From assembly GCF_004959775.1 (NCBI RefSeq), contig NZ_SJZG01000002.1:124001-188000 (forward strand): DNA of 64,000 nt, in the 5' to 3' direction. How positions within the stretch are numbered: the stretch's first letter is position 1; each line of letters opens with the position of its first letter. Shown here in pieces: positions 50,736 to 59,481 of this stretch. Origin of the DNA: Agromyces sp. H66. GTDB lineage: Bacteria; Actinomycetota; Actinomycetes; Actinomycetales; Microbacteriaceae. The notes under the pieces are model-generated. The model did not search any database, had not been told where the DNA came from, and worked only from the letters and a program-made list of their open reading frames with translations. The position numbers and the translations under genes are program-made.

Positions 50736-51527
50736 ATGGCGAGCACGGTTCTGGAGTTCCACGATGTGTCGGTGGTTCGAGACGGCAATGCGATCCTCGA
50801 CTCGATCACGTGGAGCGTCGGTTCCGACGAGCGCTGGGTGATCCTCGGTCCGAACGGGGCCGGCAAGACCACGCTGCTGCAGATCGCCGCCGCGGCGATG
50901 CATCCGTCGAAGGGAACGGCCGACGTGCTGCAGGAGGCGCTCGGCAAGGTCGACGTCTTCGAGCTCCGCCCGATGATCGGCTTCGCCTCCACCGCCATGG
51001 CGCGCAAGATCCCGCGCAACGAGTCCGTGCTCGACACCGTGCTCACCGCGGCCTACTCGGTCATCGGCCGGTGGAACGAGGAGTACGAGGAGATCGACCT
51101 GCGTCGCGCCAACCGGGTGCTGAAGGAGTGGGGCCTCGAGGGCTTCGCCGAGCGTCGCTTCGGCAGCCTCTCCGACGGCGAGCAGAAGCGCGTGCAGATC
51201 GCACGCTCGGTGATGACCGATCCCGAGCTGCTGCTGCTCGACGAGCCGGCCGCGAGCCTCGACCTCGGTGCTCGAGAGGAACTCGTCGGACTCCTCGGCG
51301 GCTACGCCTCCTCGCCCGCGTCGCCGGCGATCATCATGGTCACGCACCACGTCGAGGAGATCCCGCCCGGCTTCACGCACGCCATGCTCCTCGCCCACGG
51401 CAAGATCGTCGCGGCCGGACCGATCGACGAGGCGCTCACGTCGGAGTCGCTCACCGAGACCTTCGGCATCCCGATCGAGCTCACCGAGCAGGACCAGCGC
51501 TACGCCGCACGGGCGGCCGCCGCCTGA
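50736..51527 (+). CDS. ABC transporter ATP-binding protein (stand-alone)
   Basis: A 263 aa ATPase: Walker A GPNGAGKTT, signature LSDGEQKRVQIARSV (Asp replaces the first Gly), Walker B LLLLDEPAASLDLG and H-loop VTHHVEEI. The sequence is of the YlmA/molybdate-like ATPase group. No permease is adjacent. TAGCAT 7 nt before the ATG indicates a leaderless start. Confidence 0.92.
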   Translation: MASTVLEFHDVSVVRDGNAILDSITWSVGSDERWVILGPNGAGKTTLLQIAAAAMHPSKGTADVLQEALGKVDVFELRPMIGFASTAMARKIPRNESVLDTVLTAAYSVIGRWNEEYEEIDLRRANRVLKEWGLEGFAERRFGSLSDGEQKRVQIARSVMTDPELLLLDEPAASLDLGAREELVGLLGGYASSPASPAIIMVTHHVEEIPPGFTHAMLLAHGKIVAAGPIDEALTSESLTETFGIPIELTEQDQRYAARAAAA

Positions 51528-51659
51528 CCGGCGCGACGTGCGAGCGCGTCGGTTCTGCTAGAATCGATAGCTGGCCCGTGGGCCACCATGCTTTCCCGCC
51601 ACCGTGCGCGTGCTCGTGGGTGGGATTCCGAACATCATCCGATCAGCAAGGAAGTCTCC

Positions 51660-51908
51660 ATGAAGACCGACATCCACCCCGAGTACAACGCCGTCGTCTT
51701 CCGCGACCTCGCCTCGGGCGAAACGTTCCTCACCCGCTCGACCGTCACGAGCGACAAGACGATCGAGCTCGACGGCGAGACCTACCCCGTCATCGACGTC
51801 GAGATCTCGTCGGCATCGCACCCGTTCTACACGGGCAAGCAGCGCATCATGGACTCGGCCGGACGCGTCGAGAAGTTCAACCAGCGCTTCAAGAACTTCG
51901 GCAAGTAA
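51660..51908 (+). CDS. rpmE2: 50S ribosomal protein L31 type B
   Basis: An 82 aa type B L31 ([20 protein letters not shown]..., [25 protein letters not shown]). The CxxC zinc motif of type A is absent. Type B proteins usually replace the zinc form when zinc is scarce, or serve as the only L31; I see no clear Zur box upstream. AAGGA stands before the ATG; a terminator follows. Confidence 0.95.
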   Translation: MKTDIHPEYNAVVFRDLASGETFLTRSTVTSDKTIELDGETYPVIDVEISSASHPFYTGKQRIMDSAGRVEKFNQRFKNFGK

Positions 51909-51945
51909 CACCTGCCACCGATCGAAAGCTCGGTTGTCACGCATC

Positions 51946-51975
51946 GAAAGCCTCGCCTCGAACGGCGAGGCTTTC
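51946..51975 (+). terminator. Rho-independent terminator after rpmE2
   Basis: GAAAGCCTCGCC pairs with GGCGAGGCTTTC around TCGAAC, a strong stem ending in TTTC. Confidence 0.8.
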
Positions 51976-51998
51976 GGCGTAGCTAGGGGAGTGAATCC

Positions 51999-52262
51999 TT
52001 GAACGGCCTACCGACCGTCGAGGTCATCGTCCTGACGGTGTTGTCACTAGCGTTCACTCTGCTGGGCATATATGGCCTCCGCCATCCGGATCGTCTCGCC
52101 GACTTCTTCAGGCGGCGAGGCACTGAGGTTTGGGGAAAGAAGATCGGTGATCGGGTCTACACGGCACGTAATCTGCGCTGGGCCCTTGTTGGTTTCGTGA
52201 TTGTCGGGCCACCTTTCGTGATCATCGGGGTAGCAAATATCGCGTCCAGGATGTTCACCTAG
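51999..52262 (+). CDS. small two-span membrane protein, unknown
   Basis: An 87 aa protein read from TTG 51999 with GGGGAG 8 nt upstream (MNGLPTVEVIVLTVLSLAFT...). Spans are VEVIVLTVLSLAFTLLGIYG and LVGFVIVGPPFVIIGVANIA, separated by a basic loop (RHPDRLADFFRRRGTEVWGK). Its base composition is less GC-biased than the neighbours. No family recognised. Confidence 0.65.
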   Translation: MNGLPTVEVIVLTVLSLAFTLLGIYGLRHPDRLADFFRRRGTEVWGKKIGDRVYTARNLRWALVGFVIVGPPFVIIGVANIASRMFT

Positions 52263-52321
52263 AAAGCTCCGTTGCCACGCCATCCGGCAGGGCCCCTCGG
52301 TGTGTCTGGGATGGACCTACC

Positions 52322-52639
52322 ATGGTGTCCGGAACCCGCCGTAGCGCACCGCCGATGGAGGCAATGTTGACCCCCGATGGATCGCCATCACTGAACCAGT
52401 CGCTGAATGTGCTCGGAAGGGACCCGCGGTATAAGTTGATCTCCGCGTGGGTCGCGATCGTCTTCTCACCGTTCTTCTTGTTCGTATTCTGGGTCCTCGC
52501 GCGGACGACGTCGCCGTGGTTCTGGGTGCTGGTCGTCGCCGTCGTCTTGAACCTCGTATACAGCATCTGGCTCGTGGTGAAGTATCGGCGCGCGTTTCGG
52601 CGCGAGAGTCCGACCGAGGGGCGTTTGCACCCCGAGTGA
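52322..52639 (+). CDS. small two-span membrane protein, unknown
   Basis: A 105 aa reading from ATG 52322; internal starts at ATG 52355, ATG 52364 or TTG 52367 (GGAGG at 52357-52361) are possible and would remove up to 15 residues. Spans are LISAWVAIVFSPFFLFVFWV and PWFWVLVVAVVLNLVYSIWL, followed by a basic tail KYRRAFRRESPTEGRLHPE. The 195 bp after it (52640-52834) show no gene. Function unknown. Confidence 0.65.
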   Translation: MVSGTRRSAPPMEAMLTPDGSPSLNQSLNVLGRDPRYKLISAWVAIVFSPFFLFVFWVLARTTSPWFWVLVVAVVLNLVYSIWLVVKYRRAFRRESPTEGRLHPE

Positions 52640-52834
52640 CGCCGGCAAGTGGCAGCTGCCACGTCAAGGGCGGGTCGCCCGCCCTTCGCCGTGCCTGGGC
52701 GCGCCGCAGGCTCGGGTTGTTGACGAGTTGCAGGAAGAATCCGCGGCGGCGCGGCGTGTCGCGCGCGCGGATGGGCGTGTCGTCCTGCGACTCGCAAAAC
52801 GCAGGGCGCCGGGCGCGAGCGGCGCGCGGCGGCG

Positions 52835-53536
52835 TCAGCGCACCGGCCACGCGCCCGACGTGGTGAACTCGGGCTCGCCGTTCGCGCGGCGCCACGCTTG
52901 GTAGCTCTCGGCCTGCTCGAGGCACCAGTCGACCTGGCGGGCGTGCAGGTCGGCCACCGCGATCGCCGCGAGCTCGGGATACGCGCGGGCGATCGCCTGC
53001 GCGACGCGACCGGCGGCCACGGCGTCGGCGCCGGCGTCGTGCGCGTTCGGGAGAGCGACCCCGTAGTGCGCGGCCGTCGCGCTCAGCGTTCGCTTGCCGC
53101 GACGGTACCGGTCGACGGCCTTGTCGATGACGAGAGGGTCGATGACCGGCGCCGGGCCGGGCAGGGGAGCGTGGCCGTAGCGCTCCGCCTCGCGGGCGAG
53201 CACGGTGAGGTCGTAGGCGGCGTTGTACGCGACGATCGGCAGGCTCCTCGTCGCAGCATCCCTCAGCGCCTCGATGATCTCGGCGACCGCGATCGCCGCG
53301 ACCCGACCCTCGAGGCGAGCCCGCTCGGTGCTCACGCCGTGGATGAGCGAGGCCGCCGTGGGGATCTCGACGCCCGGGTCGACGAGCCACTCGCGCCGCT
53401 CGAGCACTTCGCCGCTCACGCCGATCACGCCGACGTGCGCCGTGACGATGCGACAGGTGTCCACGTCGATGCCGGTGGTCTCGAGATCGAAGACGGCCAG
53501 GGTGTTCGCCCAGTGGGCGCGCGGGGGGACATCCAT
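52835..53536 (-). CDS. 3'-5' exonuclease, DnaQ/DEDDh family
   Basis: A 233 aa nuclease: ExoI FDLETTGIDVDTCRIVTAHV, ExoII IVAYNAAYDLTVLAREAERY and ExoIII PNAHDAGADAVAAGRV (His-x4-Asp) give the DEDDh set. No polymerase or helicase domain, so a stand-alone proofreading/repair nuclease. TAGCCT 6 nt before the ATG suggests a leaderless start. Confidence 0.93.
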   Translation of the reverse strand: MDVPPRAHWANTLAVFDLETTGIDVDTCRIVTAHVGVIGVSGEVLERREWLVDPGVEIPTAASLIHGVSTERARLEGRVAAIAVAEIIEALRDAATRSLPIVAYNAAYDLTVLAREAERYGHAPLPGPAPVIDPLVIDKAVDRYRRGKRTLSATAAHYGVALPNAHDAGADAVAAGRVAQAIARAYPELAAIAVADLHARQVDWCLEQAESYQAWRRANGEPEFTTSGAWPVR

Positions 53537-53597
53537 GGACGAAGGCTACGGGCGCCCACCGTCAGGCGCGCAGGGGGCGCGCCGTAGAATGGCGGGG

Positions 53598-54491
53598 ATG
53601 ATCGCCTCCCCGTACGCCGAGCAGCTCGCTCGCATCCCCGTGCGCGGGCATCGCGTGGACGTCGACGGCACCGAGACGGCGTGGTGGGAGTACGGAGCGG
53701 CGGATGCCCCGGTGCTCGTGCTCGTGCACGGCTTCCGCGGCGACCACCACGGCCTCGAGCCCGTCGTCGCCCAGCTGCCCGGTTTCCGCATCGTCTCGCC
53801 CGACCTTCCCGGCTTCGGGGAGTCGGCGACGTTCGCCGGCCGCCCCCACGACATCGAGGCCTACGCCGACTGGCTCGCGGCCTTCATCGACACCGTCGGC
53901 ATCACGGGTTCCTATGTGCTGCTCGGCCATTCGTTCGGCTCGATCGTCGCGGCCGCCGCCGTCGCGCGCGGCCTCGCACCCGAGCGGCTCGTGCTCGTGA
54001 ACCCCATCGGCGCGCCCGCCCTCGAGGGCCCCCGCGCGGTGATGACGCGGCTCGCGGTGCTGTACTACCGCACCGCGGCGGCGCTCCCCGAGCGGGCCGG
54101 ATTCGCGCTGCTGCGCAACGGCGCGATCGTGCGGGTCATGAGCGTCACCATGGCGAAGACGAGGTCGAAGACGCTGCGCCGCTGGATCCACGACCAGCAC
54201 GACCGCTACTTCTCGGCGTTCGGCGACCGCGATGCGGTGCTCGAGGCGTTCCGGGCCTCGGTGGGCCATGACGTCAGCGAGTTCGCCCGCGACATCCAGG
54301 TGCCCACCCTGCTCGTCGCCGCCGAGCGCGACGACGTCACGCCCATCGAGGCGCAGCGCCGCCTCGTCACCCTGTTCCCCGACGCGACGCTCGAGGTCAT
54401 CCCCGAGGTCGGGCACCTGATCCACTACGAGACTCCGGGCGACGCGGCGACGCGGACCCTGCGGTTCCTGCGCTCCGGAGCGCGGGCGTGA
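53598..54491 (+). CDS. alpha/beta hydrolase
   Basis: A 297 aa hydrolase with HGFRGDHHGLEPV (oxyanion region), nucleophile elbow GHSFGS, acid in AERDDVTPIE and catalytic His in EVGHLIHYETP. ATG 53598 follows TAGAAT by 7 nt and is preferred over ATG 53589, which lies within that box. Its stop overlaps the glycosyltransferase start (GTGA). Substrate unknown. Confidence 0.9.
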   Translation: MIASPYAEQLARIPVRGHRVDVDGTETAWWEYGAADAPVLVLVHGFRGDHHGLEPVVAQLPGFRIVSPDLPGFGESATFAGRPHDIEAYADWLAAFIDTVGITGSYVLLGHSFGSIVAAAAVARGLAPERLVLVNPIGAPALEGPRAVMTRLAVLYYRTAAALPERAGFALLRNGAIVRVMSVTMAKTRSKTLRRWIHDQHDRYFSAFGDRDAVLEAFRASVGHDVSEFARDIQVPTLLVAAERDDVTPIEAQRRLVTLFPDATLEVIPEVGHLIHYETPGDAATRTLRFLRSGARA

Positions 54492-55597
54492 GGATCGTCG
54501 TCGACTGCCGGTACGTCCGCATCGGACACCACGACGGCATCAGCCGGTTCACGGCGGGCATCGTCACCGAGCTCGGCAAGCGGCATCCGCTGACCATGCT
54601 CATCAGCGATCACCGCCAGCTCGAGATGCTCCCGGCGCTGCCCTGGCAGCTCGTGAGCTCGCCCACGAGCGTCCGCGAGCCGCTCGTGGCGCTGCAGGTC
54701 AGGAAGCTCCGCCCCGACCTCGTCTTCACGCCCATGCAGACCATGGGTTCGTGGGGCCGCGACTACAAGCTGCTGCTCACCGTGCACGACCTCATCTACT
54801 ACGAGAACCGCACGCCGCCGCGCGACCTGCCGGCGCCCGTGCGACTGCTCTGGCGCCTGTACCACCTGGCCTGGTGGCCGCAGCGGATGCTCCTGAATCG
54901 CGCCGACGCCGTCGTCACCGTGTCCGAGACCACGGCGGCCCTCATCCGCGACCATCACCTTACCGAGCGGCCGGTCACCGTGGTCCCGAATGCGGCCGAC
55001 GACCTGGGTGCGCCGGCGCTGCCGCGCGTGCGACCCGCGGGCAAGCGGCTCGTGTACATGGGCTCCTACATGCCGTACAAGAACGTCGACACGCTCGTGC
55101 TGGCCGTCGCAGCCCTTCCCGACCACGAGCTGCACCTGCTGAGCCGCATCAGCCCAGACGAGCGCACCCGGCTCACGCGGCTCGCCCCGCAGGCGCGGCT
55201 CGTCTTCCACGACGGGGTGACGGATGCCGCGTACGCCGAGCTGCTCGCGGGTGCGACCGCCCTCGTGCACGCGTCCCGTGCCGAGGGGTTCGGCATCCCG
55301 CTCGTCGAGGCCATGCGGCTCGGCACCCCCGTGGTGGTCAGCGACATCCCGATCTTCCGCGAGATCGGCGGCGACGCAGCGCTGTACTTCGACCCGGCCA
55401 GCCCCGAGTCGCTCGTCGGCGCGCTGTGGGCGCTCGAGCGCGACGGGGAGTGGGAGCGGCGCTCCGCGGCATCCGTCGAGGTGGCGGCCCGCTACGACTG
55501 GGCGACCTCGGCCGAGAAGCTGCTCGAGCTCATGCGGCGTACCGTGGGCCCCGGCGGCCGTCGTCGTCGTGGACGCCGAGGCCGGCTTCGCGCCTGA
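54488..55597 (+). CDS. glycosyltransferase, GT4 family
   Basis: A 369 aa transferase from GTG 54488. GT-B features: DCRYVRIGHHDGISRFTAGI, TVHDLIYYENRTPPR, VTVVPNAADDLG, RLVYMGSYMPYKNVDTLV and the E-x7-E in SRAEGFGIPLVEAMRLGTPV. It ends in a strongly basic tail (GGRRRRGRRGRLRA). Likely mannosyl- or glucosyl-transfer to a lipid or wall glycan; acceptor unknown. Confidence 0.92.
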   Translation: MRIVVDCRYVRIGHHDGISRFTAGIVTELGKRHPLTMLISDHRQLEMLPALPWQLVSSPTSVREPLVALQVRKLRPDLVFTPMQTMGSWGRDYKLLLTVHDLIYYENRTPPRDLPAPVRLLWRLYHLAWWPQRMLLNRADAVVTVSETTAALIRDHHLTERPVTVVPNAADDLGAPALPRVRPAGKRLVYMGSYMPYKNVDTLVLAVAALPDHELHLLSRISPDERTRLTRLAPQARLVFHDGVTDAAYAELLAGATALVHASRAEGFGIPLVEAMRLGTPVVVSDIPIFREIGGDAALYFDPASPESLVGALWALERDGEWERRSAASVEVAARYDWATSAEKLLELMRRTVGPGGRRRRGRRGRLRA

Positions 55598-55622
55598 CGG
55601 CGGCGCGGCTGCGCGCGGCTGC

Positions 55623-56468
55623 TCAGCGCAGCAGCGCGTCGGCCATGGCGGTGAGCGTCTCGCTCGTGCCGCCGTCGATCTTCACGGTCGCCCGGCCGTC
55701 GCCCTTCGTCACGCCGCGATTGACCACGATGATCGGCATGCGGCGTCGGCGGGCGAGCTCGATGAGCCGGATGCCCGAGTTCACGACGAGCGAGGAGCCC
55801 GCCACGAGCAGCGTGTCGGCACCGCGCACGAGGGAGGCGGCAGCGTGGAAGGTGTCGGTCGGCACGAACTCGCCGAAGAACACCACGTCGGGCTTCAGCA
55901 CGCCGCCGCACACCGTGCACGCGGGGATCGCCATCGACTCGATGTCGTCGACCTCGACGTCGCCGTCGGGCGCCGGCCTGATCGCGGCGTGCAGGTCGAC
56001 GAGCGGATTCAGGTCGGCGAGTCGATCGGCGATGGCCTGACGGGCGTAGTGCTGGCCGCAGGTGAGGCAGCGCACCCGGTCCATGCCGCCGTGCAGCTCG
56101 ACGACGTGGCTGCTGCCCGCGCGACGGTGCAGGCCGTCGACGTTCTGCGTGACGATGCCGGGCACCACCCCGTGCGCCTCGAGGTCGGCGAGCGCCCGGT
56201 GTCCGGAGTTGGGCGCGGCGGCCGCGAACGTGCGCCAGCCGAGGTGGCTGCCCGCCCAGTACCGCTTGCGCGCCGTCTCGGAGGCGAGGAAGGTCTGGAA
56301 CGTCATGGGCGTGCGAACGGGCGCACCCTCGCCGCGGTAATCGGGGATGCCGGAGTCGGTCGAGACGCCGGCACCGGTGAGCACGGCGACGTTCGCGCCG
56401 CGCATGAGTGAGACCGCCTCGTCGAGCAGTTCGTCGGTCAGCGGCGGAGCGTCCAGGCCTGTTGCCAC
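55623..56468 (-). CDS. Sir2-family NAD-dependent deacylase
   Basis: A 281 aa sirtuin: VLTGAGVSTDSGIPDYRGEG, TQNVDGLHRRAG, the catalytic His in VVELHGGMDRVRC, a zinc site from CLTCGQ and CTVCGG, and LKPDVVFFGEFVP with VAGSSLVVNSG. It removes acyl groups from lysines using NAD. Confidence 0.94.
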   Translation of the reverse strand: MATGLDAPPLTDELLDEAVSLMRGANVAVLTGAGVSTDSGIPDYRGEGAPVRTPMTFQTFLASETARKRYWAGSHLGWRTFAAAAPNSGHRALADLEAHGVVPGIVTQNVDGLHRRAGSSHVVELHGGMDRVRCLTCGQHYARQAIADRLADLNPLVDLHAAIRPAPDGDVEVDDIESMAIPACTVCGGVLKPDVVFFGEFVPTDTFHAAASLVRGADTLLVAGSSLVVNSGIRLIELARRRRMPIIVVNRGVTKGDGRATVKIDGGTSETLTAMADALLR

Positions 56469-56558
56469 GTGGATTCCCTTCGGCAGTGTCCCTCAGTGTA
56501 AACGCGTCGGTTTACCGGATTGTTTCGTGGGACTGGCAGGCTGGTGGGGAGGAGACCC

Positions 56559-57380
56559 ATGCACATCGAACGAGTCCGCGACGCGGCATCCGACGAGGTG
56601 GCCGATTACGCCCGGCTCACCGACGTCTCCCTTCGCAGCGCGCACGAGCCGGCCGCAGGCCTGTACATCGCCGAATCCGCGAAGGTCATCCGCCGGGCCA
56701 TCCGCGCCGGTCACCGCCCGCGCTCGGTGCTCATGGAGGAGAAGTGGCTCGAGCCGCTCGAGCCCGACCTCGCGCCGTTCGACGTCCCTGTGCACCTCGC
56801 CGACCCCGACCAGCTCGAGGCGATCACCGGCTACCGCGTGCACCGGGGCGCCCTCGCGGCCTTCGAACGGCCCGTGCTGCCCGACCCGGCCGCGCTCCTC
56901 GCGGGCGCCCGGCGGGTCGTGGTACTCGAGGACATCGTCGACCACACGAACGTGGGTGCGATCTTCCGCAGCGTCGCCGCGCTCGGCGCCGACGCCGTGC
57001 TCGTCAGCCCGCGGTGCGCGGACCCGCTCTACCGGCGCAGCGTACGGGTCAGCATGGGCACCGTGTTCCAGGTCCCGTGGACCCGCCTGCCCGAGTGGCC
57101 GGAGGCGGCGCGGATGCTGCACGCCCACGATTTCTCCGTCGCAGCCCTCGCCCTCGCCGATGACGCCGTGTCGCTGCGCGACCTCGCCGCCGACCCGCCC
57201 GAGCGGCTCGCCCTCGTGTTCGGGGCCGAGGGCGACGGGCTCAGCCGCATGGCGCTCGCCGCCGCCGATCGGGTCGTCACCATCCCCATGTCGCACGGCG
57301 TCGACTCGCTGAACGTCGCGGCGGCCGCCGCGGTGGTGCTCTACGCCCTCGCCGTCGACGAGGAGGCCGCGCATGCCTGA
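56559..57380 (+). CDS. TrmH/SpoU-family RNA 2'-O-methyltransferase
   Basis: A 273 aa SPOUT enzyme: N-terminal substrate-binding domain, then NVGAIFRSVAALGADAVLVS, LALVFGAEGDGLS and the knotted IPMSHGVDSLNVAAAAAVVL motif. GGGGAGGAG precedes the ATG. It methylates rRNA or tRNA ribose; the target cannot be assigned. It overlaps the carboxypeptidase start by 8 bp. Confidence 0.93.
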   Translation: MHIERVRDAASDEVADYARLTDVSLRSAHEPAAGLYIAESAKVIRRAIRAGHRPRSVLMEEKWLEPLEPDLAPFDVPVHLADPDQLEAITGYRVHRGALAAFERPVLPDPAALLAGARRVVVLEDIVDHTNVGAIFRSVAALGADAVLVSPRCADPLYRRSVRVSMGTVFQVPWTRLPEWPEAARMLHAHDFSVAALALADDAVSLRDLAADPPERLALVFGAEGDGLSRMALAAADRVVTIPMSHGVDSLNVAAAAAVVLYALAVDEEAAHA

Positions 57381-58653
57381 CCGCGATCCGCGCGCCGATC
57401 GCGCCAGGGTGTACCGACGTCGTCGGATCGTCGTGTTCGGCGCGCTCGCACTCGTGCTCGCGCTCACCACGAGCGGGGTCGTCTACACGGCCAACGCGCT
57501 CGGCGCACCCGTGCCGGCGGCGACTCCCGTCGTGACCGATCCCGAGCCGGTCGCGGCGGCGCCGCAGCAGCTGAGCCTGCCGGGCTTCGGCAGCTACGCG
57601 GTCGGTGCCGTCGGGTTCGACGGGCTCCTCGTCGCGGGCGACGAGACGGCACCCGTGCCGATGGCGAGCATCGCGAAGATCGTCACGACGCTCGTGCTCC
57701 TCGAGGCGCACCCGATCGCGCCCGGCGAGGGCGGACCCGAGATCACCTACACCGACGAGGACGTGGACATCTACTGGGACATGGTCGCCCAGAACGGCTC
57801 TGTCGCCCCCGTCGTGCCCGGCGCGACGCTGACCCTCCGCGAGAGCCTCGAGGCGATGCTGCTGCCCTCGGGCAACAACTACGCCATCTCGCTCGCGAAC
57901 TGGGGCTTCGGTTCGGTCGATGCACTCGTCGAGCGTGCGAACGCCTGGCTCGCCGAGCACGGCCTCGTGAATACGCACTTGGCCGACACGAGCGGCCTGT
58001 CGCTCGACAACGTGTCGACCGCGGCCGACCTCGTGCGGCTCGGCGAGATCGCCCTCACGGACCCGGTGCTCGCCGAGATCGTGGCGACGCCCGCGGTCGA
58101 CATCCCCGAGCTCGGCGCGCTGAAGAACTCGAACAAGCTCCTCGGCACGCGCGGCGTCGACGGGATCAAGACGGGAACGACGGATGACGCGGCGAACCTG
58201 CTCTTCTCGGCCGACGTGCCCGTCGGCTCCACGTCGGTGACGATCGTGGGCGTGCTCCTCGGCGGCGAGACGCACGCCGTGCTGAACGAGGCCATCGCGG
58301 CCCTTCTCGACTCGATCGCTCCGGGGTTCCACGAGGTCGCGCCGCTCGAGGCCAACCAGTCCCTCGCCGAATACGCCACGCCGTGGGGCGACACCGCCCG
58401 CGCGCGCACGACGTCCGGGGCATCCGTCGTCGTCTGGAGCGACACCCCGGTCGACGTGGAGGTGCGCGCCGAACCGGTGACGTTGGCGTCGCGCGGCACC
58501 GAGGTGGGCGCCGCCGTGGTGCGCGCCGGCGCCCAGGAGATCACCGTGCCGCTGGTGCTCGACGCGACTCTCGACGATCCCGGCACCTGGTGGCGGCTCG
58601 CCAACCCGGGCGCGCTCGACGCGGCCCGAGGCGCTCAGTCGGGCAACGAGTAG
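57373..58653 (+). CDS. D-alanyl-D-alanine carboxypeptidase (S11 type)
   Basis: A 426 aa penicillin-binding enzyme: basic N-terminus and one span/signal (IVVFGALALVLALTTSGVVY), then SxxK in ASIAK, SxN in LLPSGNN and KTG in GVDGIKTGTTDDA. The C-terminal 110 residues form a beta domain. It trims the terminal D-Ala of pentapeptides outside the membrane. Convergent overlap of 19 bp with the SGNH gene. Confidence 0.92.
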   Translation: MPDRDPRADRARVYRRRRIVVFGALALVLALTTSGVVYTANALGAPVPAATPVVTDPEPVAAAPQQLSLPGFGSYAVGAVGFDGLLVAGDETAPVPMASIAKIVTTLVLLEAHPIAPGEGGPEITYTDEDVDIYWDMVAQNGSVAPVVPGATLTLRESLEAMLLPSGNNYAISLANWGFGSVDALVERANAWLAEHGLVNTHLADTSGLSLDNVSTAADLVRLGEIALTDPVLAEIVATPAVDIPELGALKNSNKLLGTRGVDGIKTGTTDDAANLLFSADVPVGSTSVTIVGVLLGGETHAVLNEAIAALLDSIAPGFHEVAPLEANQSLAEYATPWGDTARARTTSGASVVVWSDTPVDVEVRAEPVTLASRGTEVGAAVVRAGAQEITVPLVLDATLDDPGTWWRLANPGALDAARGAQSGNE

Positions 58654-59417
58654 GGGCCGGCCTCGGGTCGTTTCGCCGAGACGAAGTCGCCCGACGACTG
58701 GTGGCGGATGCGTCGCAGCACCCACGGCACGAGGTGTTCGCGCGCCCACGAGAGGTCTTCGACGCGGGCCTGGCGCCAGGTGCCCGTGGGCAGCGGCTCG
58801 GGCTTCATGGGTTCGAGGTCGTTCTCGACGTTGAGGGCTGCGAGCACCATGCGGGCGACCGTGTGGTGGCCGAGCGCGTTCAGGTGCAGCCGGTCGGGCG
58901 CCCACATGCGCCGGTCCTGGACCTCGGTGAGCGCCCATTGGTCGGCCACGATGCAGTCGTACTTCGCCGCGACCCGGCGCAGGTTCTCGTTGTAGATCGC
59001 GACCTTGCCACGGATGCCGCGGAACACGGGGGAGAAGCCCACGTCGACGCCCGTGAACAGCACGATCGTCGCATGATCGCGGGAGAGTCGCTCGATGGCG
59101 TATTCGAAGCGCGCCGCGATCTCGTCGGGGTCCGTGCGGGGACGGATGACGTCGTTGCCGCCCGCGGAGATCGTGATGAGGTCGGGGTGCAGCTCGAGGG
59201 CCGGTTCGATCTGCTCGTCGATGATCTGCTGGATCAGGCGGCCGCGGATGGCGAGGTTCGCGTACGCGAAATCCTCGGCGCTCTGCGAGAGCACCTCGGC
59301 GACGCGGTCGGCCCAGCCGCGGTGGCCGCCGGGAACGCCGGGCTCGGGGTCGCCGATGCCTTCGGTGAACGAGTCGCCGATGGCGACATAGCGCGACCAT
59401 GGGTGCTGTAAGACCAT
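58635..59417 (-). CDS. SGNH/GDSL-family esterase
   Basis: A 260 aa hydrolase with block I YVAIGDSFTEGIGD, Gly in LAIRGRLIQ, block III ISAGGNDVI and block V DRLHLNALGHH. No signal peptide, so cytoplasmic. ATG 59417 lies 7 nt after CACAAT; an ATG three codons upstream (59426) overlaps that box. Substrate unknown. Confidence 0.9.
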   Translation of the reverse strand: MVLQHPWSRYVAIGDSFTEGIGDPEPGVPGGHRGWADRVAEVLSQSAEDFAYANLAIRGRLIQQIIDEQIEPALELHPDLITISAGGNDVIRPRTDPDEIAARFEYAIERLSRDHATIVLFTGVDVGFSPVFRGIRGKVAIYNENLRRVAAKYDCIVADQWALTEVQDRRMWAPDRLHLNALGHHTVARMVLAALNVENDLEPMKPEPLPTGTWRQARVEDLSWAREHLVPWVLRRIRHQSSGDFVSAKRPEAGPYSLPD

Positions 59418-59481
59418 GGGTTCCATTGTGCCGGGTCCGCCGGTTCGGGGATGTCGGGCGCCTCCGCTACGCTCGGATCCA

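Noticed and set aside
51540..51660. Zur-regulated zinc switch upstream of rpmE2
   Set aside because: No recognisable AT-rich Zur palindrome is present in the leader, so zinc control was not claimed.
52640..52834. Minus-strand peptide reading RRRGFFLQLVNNPSLRRA as a small gene
   Set aside because: No ribosome site or clear start, no recognised family, and the frame is short and flanked by GC-rich repeats; it remains a non-coding gap.
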